From the NCBI RefSeq assembly GCF_937129525.1, contig NZ_CAKZNK010000059.1, forward strand, positions 1 to 49,662: DNA of 49,662 nucleotides, read 5' to 3'. The stretch is from an uncultured Chloroflexus sp. Lineage in GTDB: Bacteria; Chloroflexota; Chloroflexia; Chloroflexales; Chloroflexaceae. Positions 43,381 through 49,662 of this stretch are shown one piece after another; position 1 is the stretch's first letter; every line of letters begins with the position of its first letter. The position numbers and the translations under genes are program-made. The notes beneath the pieces were generated by a model. The model ran no database searches. It saw only the letters and a list, made by a program, of their open reading frames with translations, and was not told where the DNA came from.

Positions 43381-45306
43381 ATGTATCACATCGAATGGAT
43401 CGGAATGAGCCGCGCCAATTTCAAGCCGGGAACACCTGATCGCATTCGCATGGTGGTGCTTCACGCCACCGCAGGCTCATATCCAGGCGATCTTAGATGG
43501 CTTCGCCAGGGTGGCGCGCCTGGCCGCGAGGTGTCAGTGCATTACTATATCTCCAAGCTTGGCCAGATTTTTCAACTGGTTGCCGATCGGGATATTGCAT
43601 GGCACGCCGGCACGAGTCGCTGGGAAGTCGATGGCCGTACTGTGTTCAGTTGCAACGATGTATCAATAGGCATCGAGCTGGAGAATCGCAACGATGGCCG
43701 CGATCCTTACCCGCCCGAGCAATATGCTGCTGCGCTTTGGCTGACCCGCGAGCTGGTACAGAAGTATCAGATCCCACCTTCACAGGTGGTACGGCATCTG
43801 GATATTGCGCCGGGACGCAAGACTGACCCGGCGGGCTTTCCCTGGCAACGCTTTCTCAGTGAAGTCTTTGCCAATCTGCCGGGAACACCTGCTCTGCCGC
43901 CGGGAGATCAGTTACGACAGCATATGTTTGATCTTGCCTTCCGGGCTGCCGGCAGCGGTCTGCCGACCGAATGGCCCTTCTTCACTCAGGCTCGCGCCGC
44001 CAATCTGGGAATGCCGGTAGCTTCATTAATCGCCCGGCCACTGTCACCACGTCCGGCCTCAGCGCCTAACGATCGTGAACGCGCGCTTGTCCTACCCGAC
44101 GGCACCCGTTACGTGGTCGAAGTGTACGCCCGTGATGCGCTGTTTGCTGCTGTTGGCCCTGATGATGCGCTCCACCCCGGCGCGCGCATCGAGCGGCTGA
44201 GCGCCGTTCCCGCCAGTCCACAACGGATGGCGCTGCTTGAAGCGGTCTTCCGCGCCGCCGATCCGGTAAGCGGCTTTCAGCCTGGTTGGGCTTTTCACCA
44301 GTATTTTCTCGCCCATATCGACTCTCTCGGCATGCCGATCAGCCACAATCACCGCCTGGCACTCGCGCCAGGAGTTAGCTTTGCCTGCCAGCATTTTGCG
44401 CTCGATAGTCTCTGCTCACCGGCTGGACAATGGCAGGTGATCTATCGCCTGAGTGAGATTCGTCGCGCCGCTACCGGTCAAATAACCCTCACCGGCTTGA
44501 GCCGCGCGCGAGCCACTCAACTGGCGCAACTCTTGCTCGATGATCTCTTTGCGCTGCGAACCGGTCGTCGCTACCAGGCTGACGCAGCCCTGATTCGGTA
44601 TGCGCTGGAAGAAGACCTCGGTGCGCCACTCGGCCCTGCTGAAACAGTAATGATTGATGATACGCCAGTTGCACTTATGCCCTTCGCGCTTGATGTAGTG
44701 GCTTGTCGCCTGCCAACACCAGACTGGCCGCTCGACCGTCCGCTGCCTCCGACCAGCTCTTTTGGACGGCTGACCGCACTGCTTGGCAACCATCGACAAT
44801 TTGCAACCGGTATCCTGCGGCTATCACGTCTCACCAACCAGCGTCTGCCAGCGCCATTGACTACCAGCGATCCTCTGTTGGGACCGATCCGTCAAGGCCG
44901 ACCACTAATTGATGTCAGTATGTTTGCCGGTGATGGTGAAGTTCGTCGCCGCCCGATTGACACCATCCTGCTGGTGCCAACCAGCGGACCTGCCAGCTTG
45001 CACTTAGCCGATGCTCATATCGGCGCGCGATGGCACTACTTCATCGATCATACAGGCACGGTATTCCGTCTTCGGCACGAACGTTACATCGCCCGCGCTG
45101 CTCGCGGCGTTGGCCTGCCGGCGGAACGACTCGACCAACGCGCGTTGGTGATTGCAGTAGAAGGATCGCTTAACAACGCGCCGCCGCCATTAAAGCGTGC
45201 AACTCAGGCGCTTGTGCAATTGCTGCGGCGTCATTTTCGTATCAACGCTGACCGACTGCGCGTGATCGATCACACTGCGCGCGCGACACTCGTTGAAATC
45301 GAGTAA
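43381..45306 (+). CDS. N-acetylmuramoyl-L-alanine amidase with repeats and a degenerate second amidase domain
   Basis: The protein is 641 residues from the ATG at 43381 (GAGGTG 4 nt upstream; an in-frame ATG at 43351 is possible). The N-terminal Amidase_2/PGRP domain (1-160) has the full AmpD-like set: zinc ligands H28, H139 and D149, plus E99 and K147. It cuts the peptide from peptidoglycan. Next come three related modules near residues 180-285, 300-390 and 405-455, each with F..A...W.F.QY..LG.P followed by a strand ending YARDAL or FALDSL. The C-terminus (about 525-641, starting IDTILLVPTSGP, HYFIDHTGTVFRL) matches a second amidase fold that has lost its zinc ligands. No signal peptide is visible, so it may act only after lysis or membrane permeabilisation. 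Confidence 0.88.
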   Translation: MYHIEWIGMSRANFKPGTPDRIRMVVLHATAGSYPGDLRWLRQGGAPGREVSVHYYISKLGQIFQLVADRDIAWHAGTSRWEVDGRTVFSCNDVSIGIELENRNDGRDPYPPEQYAAALWLTRELVQKYQIPPSQVVRHLDIAPGRKTDPAGFPWQRFLSEVFANLPGTPALPPGDQLRQHMFDLAFRAAGSGLPTEWPFFTQARAANLGMPVASLIARPLSPRPASAPNDRERALVLPDGTRYVVEVYARDALFAAVGPDDALHPGARIERLSAVPASPQRMALLEAVFRAADPVSGFQPGWAFHQYFLAHIDSLGMPISHNHRLALAPGVSFACQHFALDSLCSPAGQWQVIYRLSEIRRAATGQITLTGLSRARATQLAQLLLDDLFALRTGRRYQADAALIRYALEEDLGAPLGPAETVMIDDTPVALMPFALDVVACRLPTPDWPLDRPLPPTSSFGRLTALLGNHRQFATGILRLSRLTNQRLPAPLTTSDPLLGPIRQGRPLIDVSMFAGDGEVRRRPIDTILLVPTSGPASLHLADAHIGARWHYFIDHTGTVFRLRHERYIARAARGVGLPAERLDQRALVIAVEGSLNNAPPPLKRATQALVQLLRRHFRINADRLRVIDHTARATLVEIE

Positions 45307-45337
45307 ATCTGGCATATCAATGCCTGTGGGAGAAGCA

Positions 45338-46438
45338 ATGCAATCCACAAGCACGACACTTCCATCGCACCCACCGATTAACATTAAACTTGTCGGTCTT
45401 GGTGGCTGTGGCGGAAATCTGGTCAGCGCCATCCGGTTACCCTCTGCTCAGGTCGATATGATCGTTGCCAACACCGATCAACAAGACCTGGTCGGACGGG
45501 TCAATATTCCGACTCGTATCCTCCTGGGGCCTCAACACACTGCCGGCAAAGGCGCTGGCGGTGTGCCTGAAGTGGGTGCCGCCGCCACCCGCGAGAGCGA
45601 ACCCGTTCTGGCTAAAGCTCTCACCGGAGCGGATCTCGTGGTACTTGTCGCCGGGATGGGTGGCGGCACCGGCACCGGCGCTGCGCCAATTGTCGCTCGA
45701 TTAGCGCGCCAGCTCGGTGCGCTCACGCTAGCCTTCGTCACCATGCCTTTCCTGGTCGAAAAAGGCCAGCGCAGTCGCGCTGCTGAACAGGGTCTGGCTG
45801 CACTAACAGAGGCTGCCGATGCAGTGGTTGTTGTTTCTAATCAAAAGATTCTCAATTTTGTCGATCCACGTGAAACGTTGACCAAAGCGCTGACCTACAG
45901 CAATACCATTTTGAGCGCAGCTATCAGTGGAGTGATTGAACAGCTTTCGTTGCCCTCGCTGATGCAGCTCGATTTCTCTCACGTGCGGCAAACGCTGAGC
46001 AATGCCGGACAGACAATGCTCGGTATCGGCAGTGCCAGCGGCAACGATGCCGCTCAGCGCGCAGTGCAGCAGGCGCTCAAATGTGATTTGCTAGAAGGCA
46101 ATTTAATGAAGGCCAAGCGCATCTTCGTCTCAATTATTGGCGGTAATAACCTGGGATTGCACGACGTGAGTCGCGCTATCGATAACATACACCAGACAAT
46201 CGACAATGATATCAATCCGGTGATCGGGGTGGCAAATTCACCGGCTCTGAATCATCAGGACCGCGTGCGTGTCACGTTGATCGCCAGCAAAGTTGGCTCA
46301 TTCCGCCGGCTACACCATACAATGACAACGCAGCCACCATCAGGATCAACTCGCGCAGATCAGCCATCACTTGCGTTCACCCAAGATCAAGAAAACCTTC
46401 CACCCTTCTTGAAGTTATACCGAAGAGGGAAAGTATGA
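45338..46438 (+). CDS. Divergent FtsZ paralogue (tubulin-like GTPase)
   Basis: The protein is 366 residues from the ATG at 45338 (GGGAG just upstream; an ATG at 45320 is possible). FtsZ motifs are LVGLGGCGGN, GKGAGGVPEVG, the GTP loop GGGTGTG (108-114) and FVTMPFLVEKGQRSRAAEQGL. The catalytic T7 loop NxDFxD is here Q210-L-D212-F-S-H215, so the asparagine and the second aspartate (E. coli D212) are changed. The C-terminal peptide LPPFLKLYRRGK (355-366) keeps the form of the FtsZ tail that docks on membrane anchors. It should bind GTP and join filaments but hydrolyse poorly. It is probably not the housekeeping FtsZ. Confidence 0.88.
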   Translation: MQSTSTTLPSHPPINIKLVGLGGCGGNLVSAIRLPSAQVDMIVANTDQQDLVGRVNIPTRILLGPQHTAGKGAGGVPEVGAAATRESEPVLAKALTGADLVVLVAGMGGGTGTGAAPIVARLARQLGALTLAFVTMPFLVEKGQRSRAAEQGLAALTEAADAVVVVSNQKILNFVDPRETLTKALTYSNTILSAAISGVIEQLSLPSLMQLDFSHVRQTLSNAGQTMLGIGSASGNDAAQRAVQQALKCDLLEGNLMKAKRIFVSIIGGNNLGLHDVSRAIDNIHQTIDNDINPVIGVANSPALNHQDRVRVTLIASKVGSFRRLHHTMTTQPPSGSTRADQPSLAFTQDQENLPPFLKLYRRGKV

Positions 46439-47280
46439 TCCTGCATCTATGCACGAACGATCCACTTGTTTCACTTGTGCATGATCTATTCGGAGCAAAC
46501 CCGGTGCGTGTGCCAGACGCCCGCATCCGACCGCTCTCAGTTGTCGTCCATCGCCGCGGACGCAGCATCTTTCGTGGCTCGCTGTTACCATTGCTCACCG
46601 ATTCCAGCCCGCTCAGCGTACAGCCCTCAGTATCACAATTGATCGACATCAGCGGTCGCCGATCGCGGCGCGTCAATCTTGAGCTGGGCTTAAACATTTT
46701 GCGCGGTTTTCTCTACGGTTTTGGTCTGCCCACTGCCACTTTCACAACCTCCGTGCAGGGAGCAACAACCATCACCTTCTCATTCCCCACTGCGATGCGC
46801 CTCGCCTATGACGTGAATGCGCTCGGTTGGGCCCTGGCTGGACGCGCCATCGATCGCACCAATCCGGCAGCGGCGATCTTGTTCGAGCAGACACCTTATG
46901 AATTGTTGTTGATCGACTCGATTCTGACCAGCCGCCATCTCACGATCACCTTCAGCGGCGCGCAGGGACAACAATTAAATGTCGACATCAATGCGCTTCG
47001 CCAAATGCTCGGCGATCTTGGTGGTCATGCCAGTATTAACAACGATGCCGATCTGGAAATCACCCTTGCCAGCCCACACGACTTAACCTTCGCTTTCTCC
47101 TGTGTGCGACTTTTCTTCAATGACGAAGGATATATCACTACACTTCCGCCTGATCTCGACCGGCGCGTGCTTAACAGCAGAAATGATGTCAGTGTACGAT
47201 ATAGCCCGGATCGTGTGATGTTAAGCAAACAACCAGGTCTATTGATCTGGGATCGCGCAGAGCAGAGGAGCAAACCGTGA
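46435..47280 (+). CDS. Probable bacterial gasdermin (pore-forming cell-death effector)
   Basis: This 281-residue protein starts within the FtsZ-like stop (ATGA), with GAGGGA 5 nt upstream. The start MILHLCTNDPLVSLV fits the bacterial gasdermin pattern: a near-terminal cysteine (C6) for palmitoylation, then a helix, then PVRVPDARIRPLSVVV and an ISG-type strand (DISGRRSRR). Long amphipathic beta stretches follow (ATTITFSFPTAMRLAYDV; LTFAFSCVRLFF). A charged tail after about residue 230 could be the inhibitory peptide removed by a protease. Known bacterial gasdermins are 250-300 residues and lie beside proteases, as here. The call rests on pattern memory and context; an unrelated beta-rich protein remains possible. 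Confidence 0.6.
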   Translation: MILHLCTNDPLVSLVHDLFGANPVRVPDARIRPLSVVVHRRGRSIFRGSLLPLLTDSSPLSVQPSVSQLIDISGRRSRRVNLELGLNILRGFLYGFGLPTATFTTSVQGATTITFSFPTAMRLAYDVNALGWALAGRAIDRTNPAAAILFEQTPYELLLIDSILTSRHLTITFSGAQGQQLNVDINALRQMLGDLGGHASINNDADLEITLASPHDLTFAFSCVRLFFNDEGYITTLPPDLDRRVLNSRNDVSVRYSPDRVMLSKQPGLLIWDRAEQRSKP

Positions 47281-47411
47281 CCCGAGTTGACATCCACTTT
47301 CAGACGCCTAGAGAGAACCGGTCAGGCGAGGCAGGCAGATTTTACAGCACACCCGCACTCGCCGACCTGAGGTTCACATCTCTCCAATACTTAAGCGCCA
47401 TCCTCAGATAG
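47277..47411 (+). CDS. Possible 44-residue tail ORF of the operon
   Basis: A GTG overlaps the gasdermin-like stop as GTGA. It has one of the best ribosome-binding sites in the operon, AGAGGAG (47264-47270) 6 nt upstream. The product begins MTRVDIHFQTPRENRSGEAG and ends LQYLSAILR. It is basic and resembles nothing I know. Its last codons overlap the end of the convergent PLP-enzyme gene. It could be a small immunity or regulatory peptide, a truncated gene, or chance. Confidence 0.35.
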   Translation: MTRVDIHFQTPRENRSGEAGRFYSTPALADLRFTSLQYLSAILR

Positions 47412-48636
47412 TAGTCAGTTCACGCAACACCGTAAGGAAACGTTCTACTTCATCAGCAGTGTTGTAGTGTACCAGCCCCACGCGCACCATACCACCAAGC
47501 TTCTCAACACCCAAACGCTCACTCAGGCTGAGCGCATAGTAATTTCCATCCCAGACAAAGATTCCGCGCTCAGCCAGCTTTTCAGCCACGATGCGCGGCG
47601 ACAGATTCGCCAGCCGGAAGGAGACGGTCGGCGTGCGCCAGGCAAACCGTTCTGGTTCGCGAATACCGTAGAAGGTCAAACCGGGGATGGCAAGCAAACC
47701 TTCGATCAACTGCACCGCTAACGAACGCTCATAATGAGCAATTCGCTCCAGCGCTGTCACCAGGGCAGTGCGTCGATCGGGCGCAGGTTGCCCAAGACTG
47801 GCCAGATAATTAACCGCAGCAACGACACCGGCCAAACCCTCGTGATTTTGGGTGCCAGTCATCCAGCGCTCTGGCACAGTGTCAGATGCAGGCCGCACTT
47901 TGTAAGGCTGCAAGCTCTGCAAGTGCTCACGTTTACCATACATCACACCAACGTGCGGCCCGAAGAATTTGTAGACGCTACAGGCCAGAAAATCACAATC
48001 CAGCGCTTTAACGTCAATTGGGCCATGAGGTGCATAGTGAACTGCATCCACGAAAACAATTGCGCCCACTTGATGCGCCCAACTCACCACTTGCCGCACA
48101 TCATTGATCGTGCCAACAGCATTTGAGGCATAACCGACCGCAACCAGTTTGGTACGAGCACCGATCTTTGTGGCCATATCGGCCATGTCGAGCGTACAGT
48201 CTTCTGGATCGATGTCAACCTCACGGATAACAACCCCACGCTCACTCAACACTCGCCATGGCGCAACATTTGCATCGTGATCGAGCCGTGTCACCACGAT
48301 TTCGTCGCCAGGTTGCAGTTCACGTCCAATCGCGCGACTGAGGGCAAAAGTCAGTGAGGTCATATTCTGGCCGAAGAAGACCTCGTCAGGCGCACAACCA
48401 AGCAAATCGGCCATCGCCGCATGGGCAGCAGCAATCGTGGCATCAGTGCGCTGACTGGTTAAAAATGCGCCGTGCGTGTTAGCATTATCGCGCGCCAGAT
48501 AAGCGCCGATCGCATCAATAACCATCTGCGGTACTTGCGTACCACCAGGGCCATCAAAAAAGATAGCCGGTTGACCGGCAACCTCTTGCGCCAGAGCCGG
48601 AAAGAGGGGACGAATGGCATTCGGTTCGAGAGGCAT
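47404..48636 (-). CDS. Cysteine desulfurase-like PLP enzyme (TIGR01976-type)
   Basis: The protein is 410 residues from the ATG at 48636 (GGAG about 9 nt upstream; the frame is open to 48657). It has a fold-type I aminotransferase class V layout: IFFDGPGGTQVPQMVIDAIG at the start, the cofactor region RLDHDANVAPWR, VDAVHYAPHG, and the PLP lysine in SVYKFFGPHVG. The pattern matches the cysteine-desulfurase-like subgroup, which often lacks the mobile-loop cysteine of true desulfurases. No Suf/Isc genes are adjacent, so the substrate is open. It converges on the gasdermin-like operon. Confidence 0.85.
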   Translation of the reverse strand: MPLEPNAIRPLFPALAQEVAGQPAIFFDGPGGTQVPQMVIDAIGAYLARDNANTHGAFLTSQRTDATIAAAHAAMADLLGCAPDEVFFGQNMTSLTFALSRAIGRELQPGDEIVVTRLDHDANVAPWRVLSERGVVIREVDIDPEDCTLDMADMATKIGARTKLVAVGYASNAVGTINDVRQVVSWAHQVGAIVFVDAVHYAPHGPIDVKALDCDFLACSVYKFFGPHVGVMYGKREHLQSLQPYKVRPASDTVPERWMTGTQNHEGLAGVVAAVNYLASLGQPAPDRRTALVTALERIAHYERSLAVQLIEGLLAIPGLTFYGIREPERFAWRTPTVSFRLANLSPRIVAEKLAERGIFVWDGNYYALSLSERLGVEKLGGMVRVGLVHYNTADEVERFLTVLRELTTI

Positions 48637-48896
48637 AACTATAACTCCGCAACACATCGCTGTTTCGTCAAATAATACCAGATGTGGCTATCAGGTTGAA
48701 AGGCTGGAGTGAATGAAGTTGCGATCAGGTGTATGGCGATACCATGACCGTCCCCAACCACGCTTCGCGGAAGCGACAGATAATCTTCGGGACATAGTGA
48801 TGCTGTGACTCGGTATACCCGACTAACGAAGGCTGCAGGCATTGCACTAATGCCTGTTCGAGTGCACTGTGTTGGGTTTTATGCGAGCGCACCCTC

Positions 48897-49290
48897 TTCC
48901 CGCCATCCCCCACATACGCAGGAGTGACATCCACGACCAGATCGATAAGCGCTCGTGACGCCGCCATTTCTCACATACGCGGGAGTAACGACATACCAAC
49001 GTCACGACAACGAGCAGTATGGCCCTCACACGCGCGCGCGATACCCCTGCTCACGACAGCCCGACCAGACACAACGACCTCCCTCCCTCAGGCGGGAGCG
49101 ATGCACGTTGCGATCAACTACTGCCGGCTCCGTCTCGTATGGCCCTCACACGCGCGCGCGATACCCCTGCTCACGACAACCCGACCAGACACCACGACCT
49201 CCCACACCAATGTGGAAGTGATTCTGTTCACGCCGCCCATCCATCTCACGTCGGCACTTTGCTCCACACACATGCGAAAGCGATGAGACA
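48897..49290. repeat. Degenerate repeat array, about 60-bp steps with a 120-bp near-exact duplication
   Basis: A segment starting TATGGCCCTCACACGCG (49019-49083) recurs at 49139-49203 with two mismatches. Within and around it, motifs of the form CACATACGCRGGAGTRAC recur at about 60-bp steps (48911, 48972) and, more diverged, near 49032, 49087, 49152, 49208 and 49268. No gene is supported anywhere in 48637-49576. Repeats are too diverged and spacers too similar for a CRISPR array. No transposase is near. Confidence 0.75.
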
Positions 49291-49500
49291 AGATCGTTGC
49301 CACACCGAGATTGAGCAAACTTCTCTATCCAAAATGAGGTATCCACGCGCTCCCCACCCCTGGTCGCGCATCCAAACTTCGGCGAGCAGCATTCCCGCTT
49401 CAGCCTTATTATCTCTTAGAACTCAGTTTGATGTGAGGCGCAGATCCATTGCATCCACTCATAAATGATTGCATAGACATCTATTTCTTGCGCACAAACA

Positions 49501-49532
49501 CCGCGCAACGTTTACGAATGTCGCGCGGTTTT
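49501..49532 (+). terminator. Strong hairpin with T tract upstream of the right-edge ORF
   Basis: CCGCGC-A-ACGTT-TACG-AATGT-C-GCGCGG (49501-49528) forms an 11-bp stem with one A/C mismatch and a tetraloop, followed by TTTT. It looks like a rho-independent terminator for rightward transcription, yet no rightward gene lies within 2 kb upstream. It may be a leader attenuator for the ORF at 49577 or the end of a small RNA. Confidence 0.6.
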
Positions 49533-49576
49533 ATATATGACGACTCATTCATCAACGAACCTCAGGAGGCGCTCCA

Positions 49577-49662
49577 ATGCTGCTCTCAGTGCTACCACGC
49601 CGCCGCTGCGCACCCCTTGCCCCGCCGCCTGCCGCTCCACCGCCGCCCTCCCCGCCACCGGC
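49577..49662 (+). CDS. Start of a proline-rich ORF (partial)
   Basis: AGGAGG (49564-49569) lies 7 nt before the ATG. The 28 codons read MLLSVLPRRRCAPLAPPPAA and then PPPPSPPPA-like proline, running off the right edge. It could be a proline-rich linker or surface protein. The CCGCCG repetition also makes it prone to spurious open frames. No family can be named. Confidence 0.4.
   Translation, partial: MLLSVLPRRRCAPLAPPPAAPPPPSPPP

Noticed and set aside
41119-47280. Reading the operon as a displaced dcw division cluster
   Set aside because: No rsmH, ftsL, ftsI, mur or ftsA gene is present, and the FtsZ copy has an altered T7 loop.
48897-49290. CRISPR array
   Set aside because: Repeats are diverged, spacing holds near-identical rather than unique spacers, and no cas genes are present.

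Overview
The window reads like a chromosomal segment of a filamentous green non-sulfur bacterium (Chloroflexota, probably Chloroflexus or a close relative). That placement is inference. It rests on a GC-rich genome with many GCGC runs, a mevalonate kinase (Chloroflexales make isoprenoids by a mevalonate route), a small two-ribbon zinc protein of a kind I associate with this phylum, and promoters built on TACAAT or TATAAT. No photosynthesis gene, rRNA, phage, insertion sequence or CRISPR array is visible. One tRNA is present: Ser(GGA) with encoded CCA.

Layout. 0-3 kb: the start of an unknown leftward gene behind an operator-rich promoter, an ECF-type S component, and an ammonium channel. 3-9 kb: a zinc-ribbon protein, a 98-bp tandem repeat, and an autoregulated TetR followed by a MacA/MacB-like tripartite efflux set. 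9-17.8 kb: housekeeping and envelope genes (SH3-domain protein, FAD amine oxidase, SerC, VOC protein, glycosyltransferase, dCTP deaminase, RNase J, membrane protein, family-4 uracil-DNA glycosylase). 18-26.8 kb: an orphan DNA methylase, a GT2, a MoxR/coiled-coil/GT4 operon, tRNA-Ser, a cold-shock/DUF1294 gene broken by a +1 shift, and carB. 26.8-39 kb: an asymmetric heterodimeric ABC exporter, an FHA/clostripain membrane protease followed by a histidine kinase, and a pheT-mevalonate kinase operon.

The most unusual part is 39.8-47.4 kb. A divergent promoter region drives two small unknown genes to the left. To the right it drives an operon of a MraZ-like protein (outside its usual dcw cluster), a 63-aa protein, a CHAT-family cysteine protease, a zinc N-acetylmuramoyl amidase with a dead second amidase domain, an FtsZ paralogue with an altered catalytic T7 loop, a protein that looks like a bacterial gasdermin, and a possible 44-aa tail ORF. 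Both promoters carry the same 16-bp element in the same orientation just upstream of identical TAGACA -35 boxes. A 17-bp TACTACA-N3-TGTAGTA dyad occurs upstream of mraZ and again before the second gene. A protease next to a gasdermin is the known arrangement of bacterial gasdermin cell-death modules. The FtsZ paralogue, wall amidase and MraZ regulator suggest a death or lysis programme tied to cell division. I do not know a described system with this composition.

47.4-49.7 kb: a cysteine-desulfurase-like PLP enzyme, a repeat-rich gene-poor stretch, and the start of a proline-rich ORF preceded by a strong hairpin. All calls come from reading the sequence; no database search was run.
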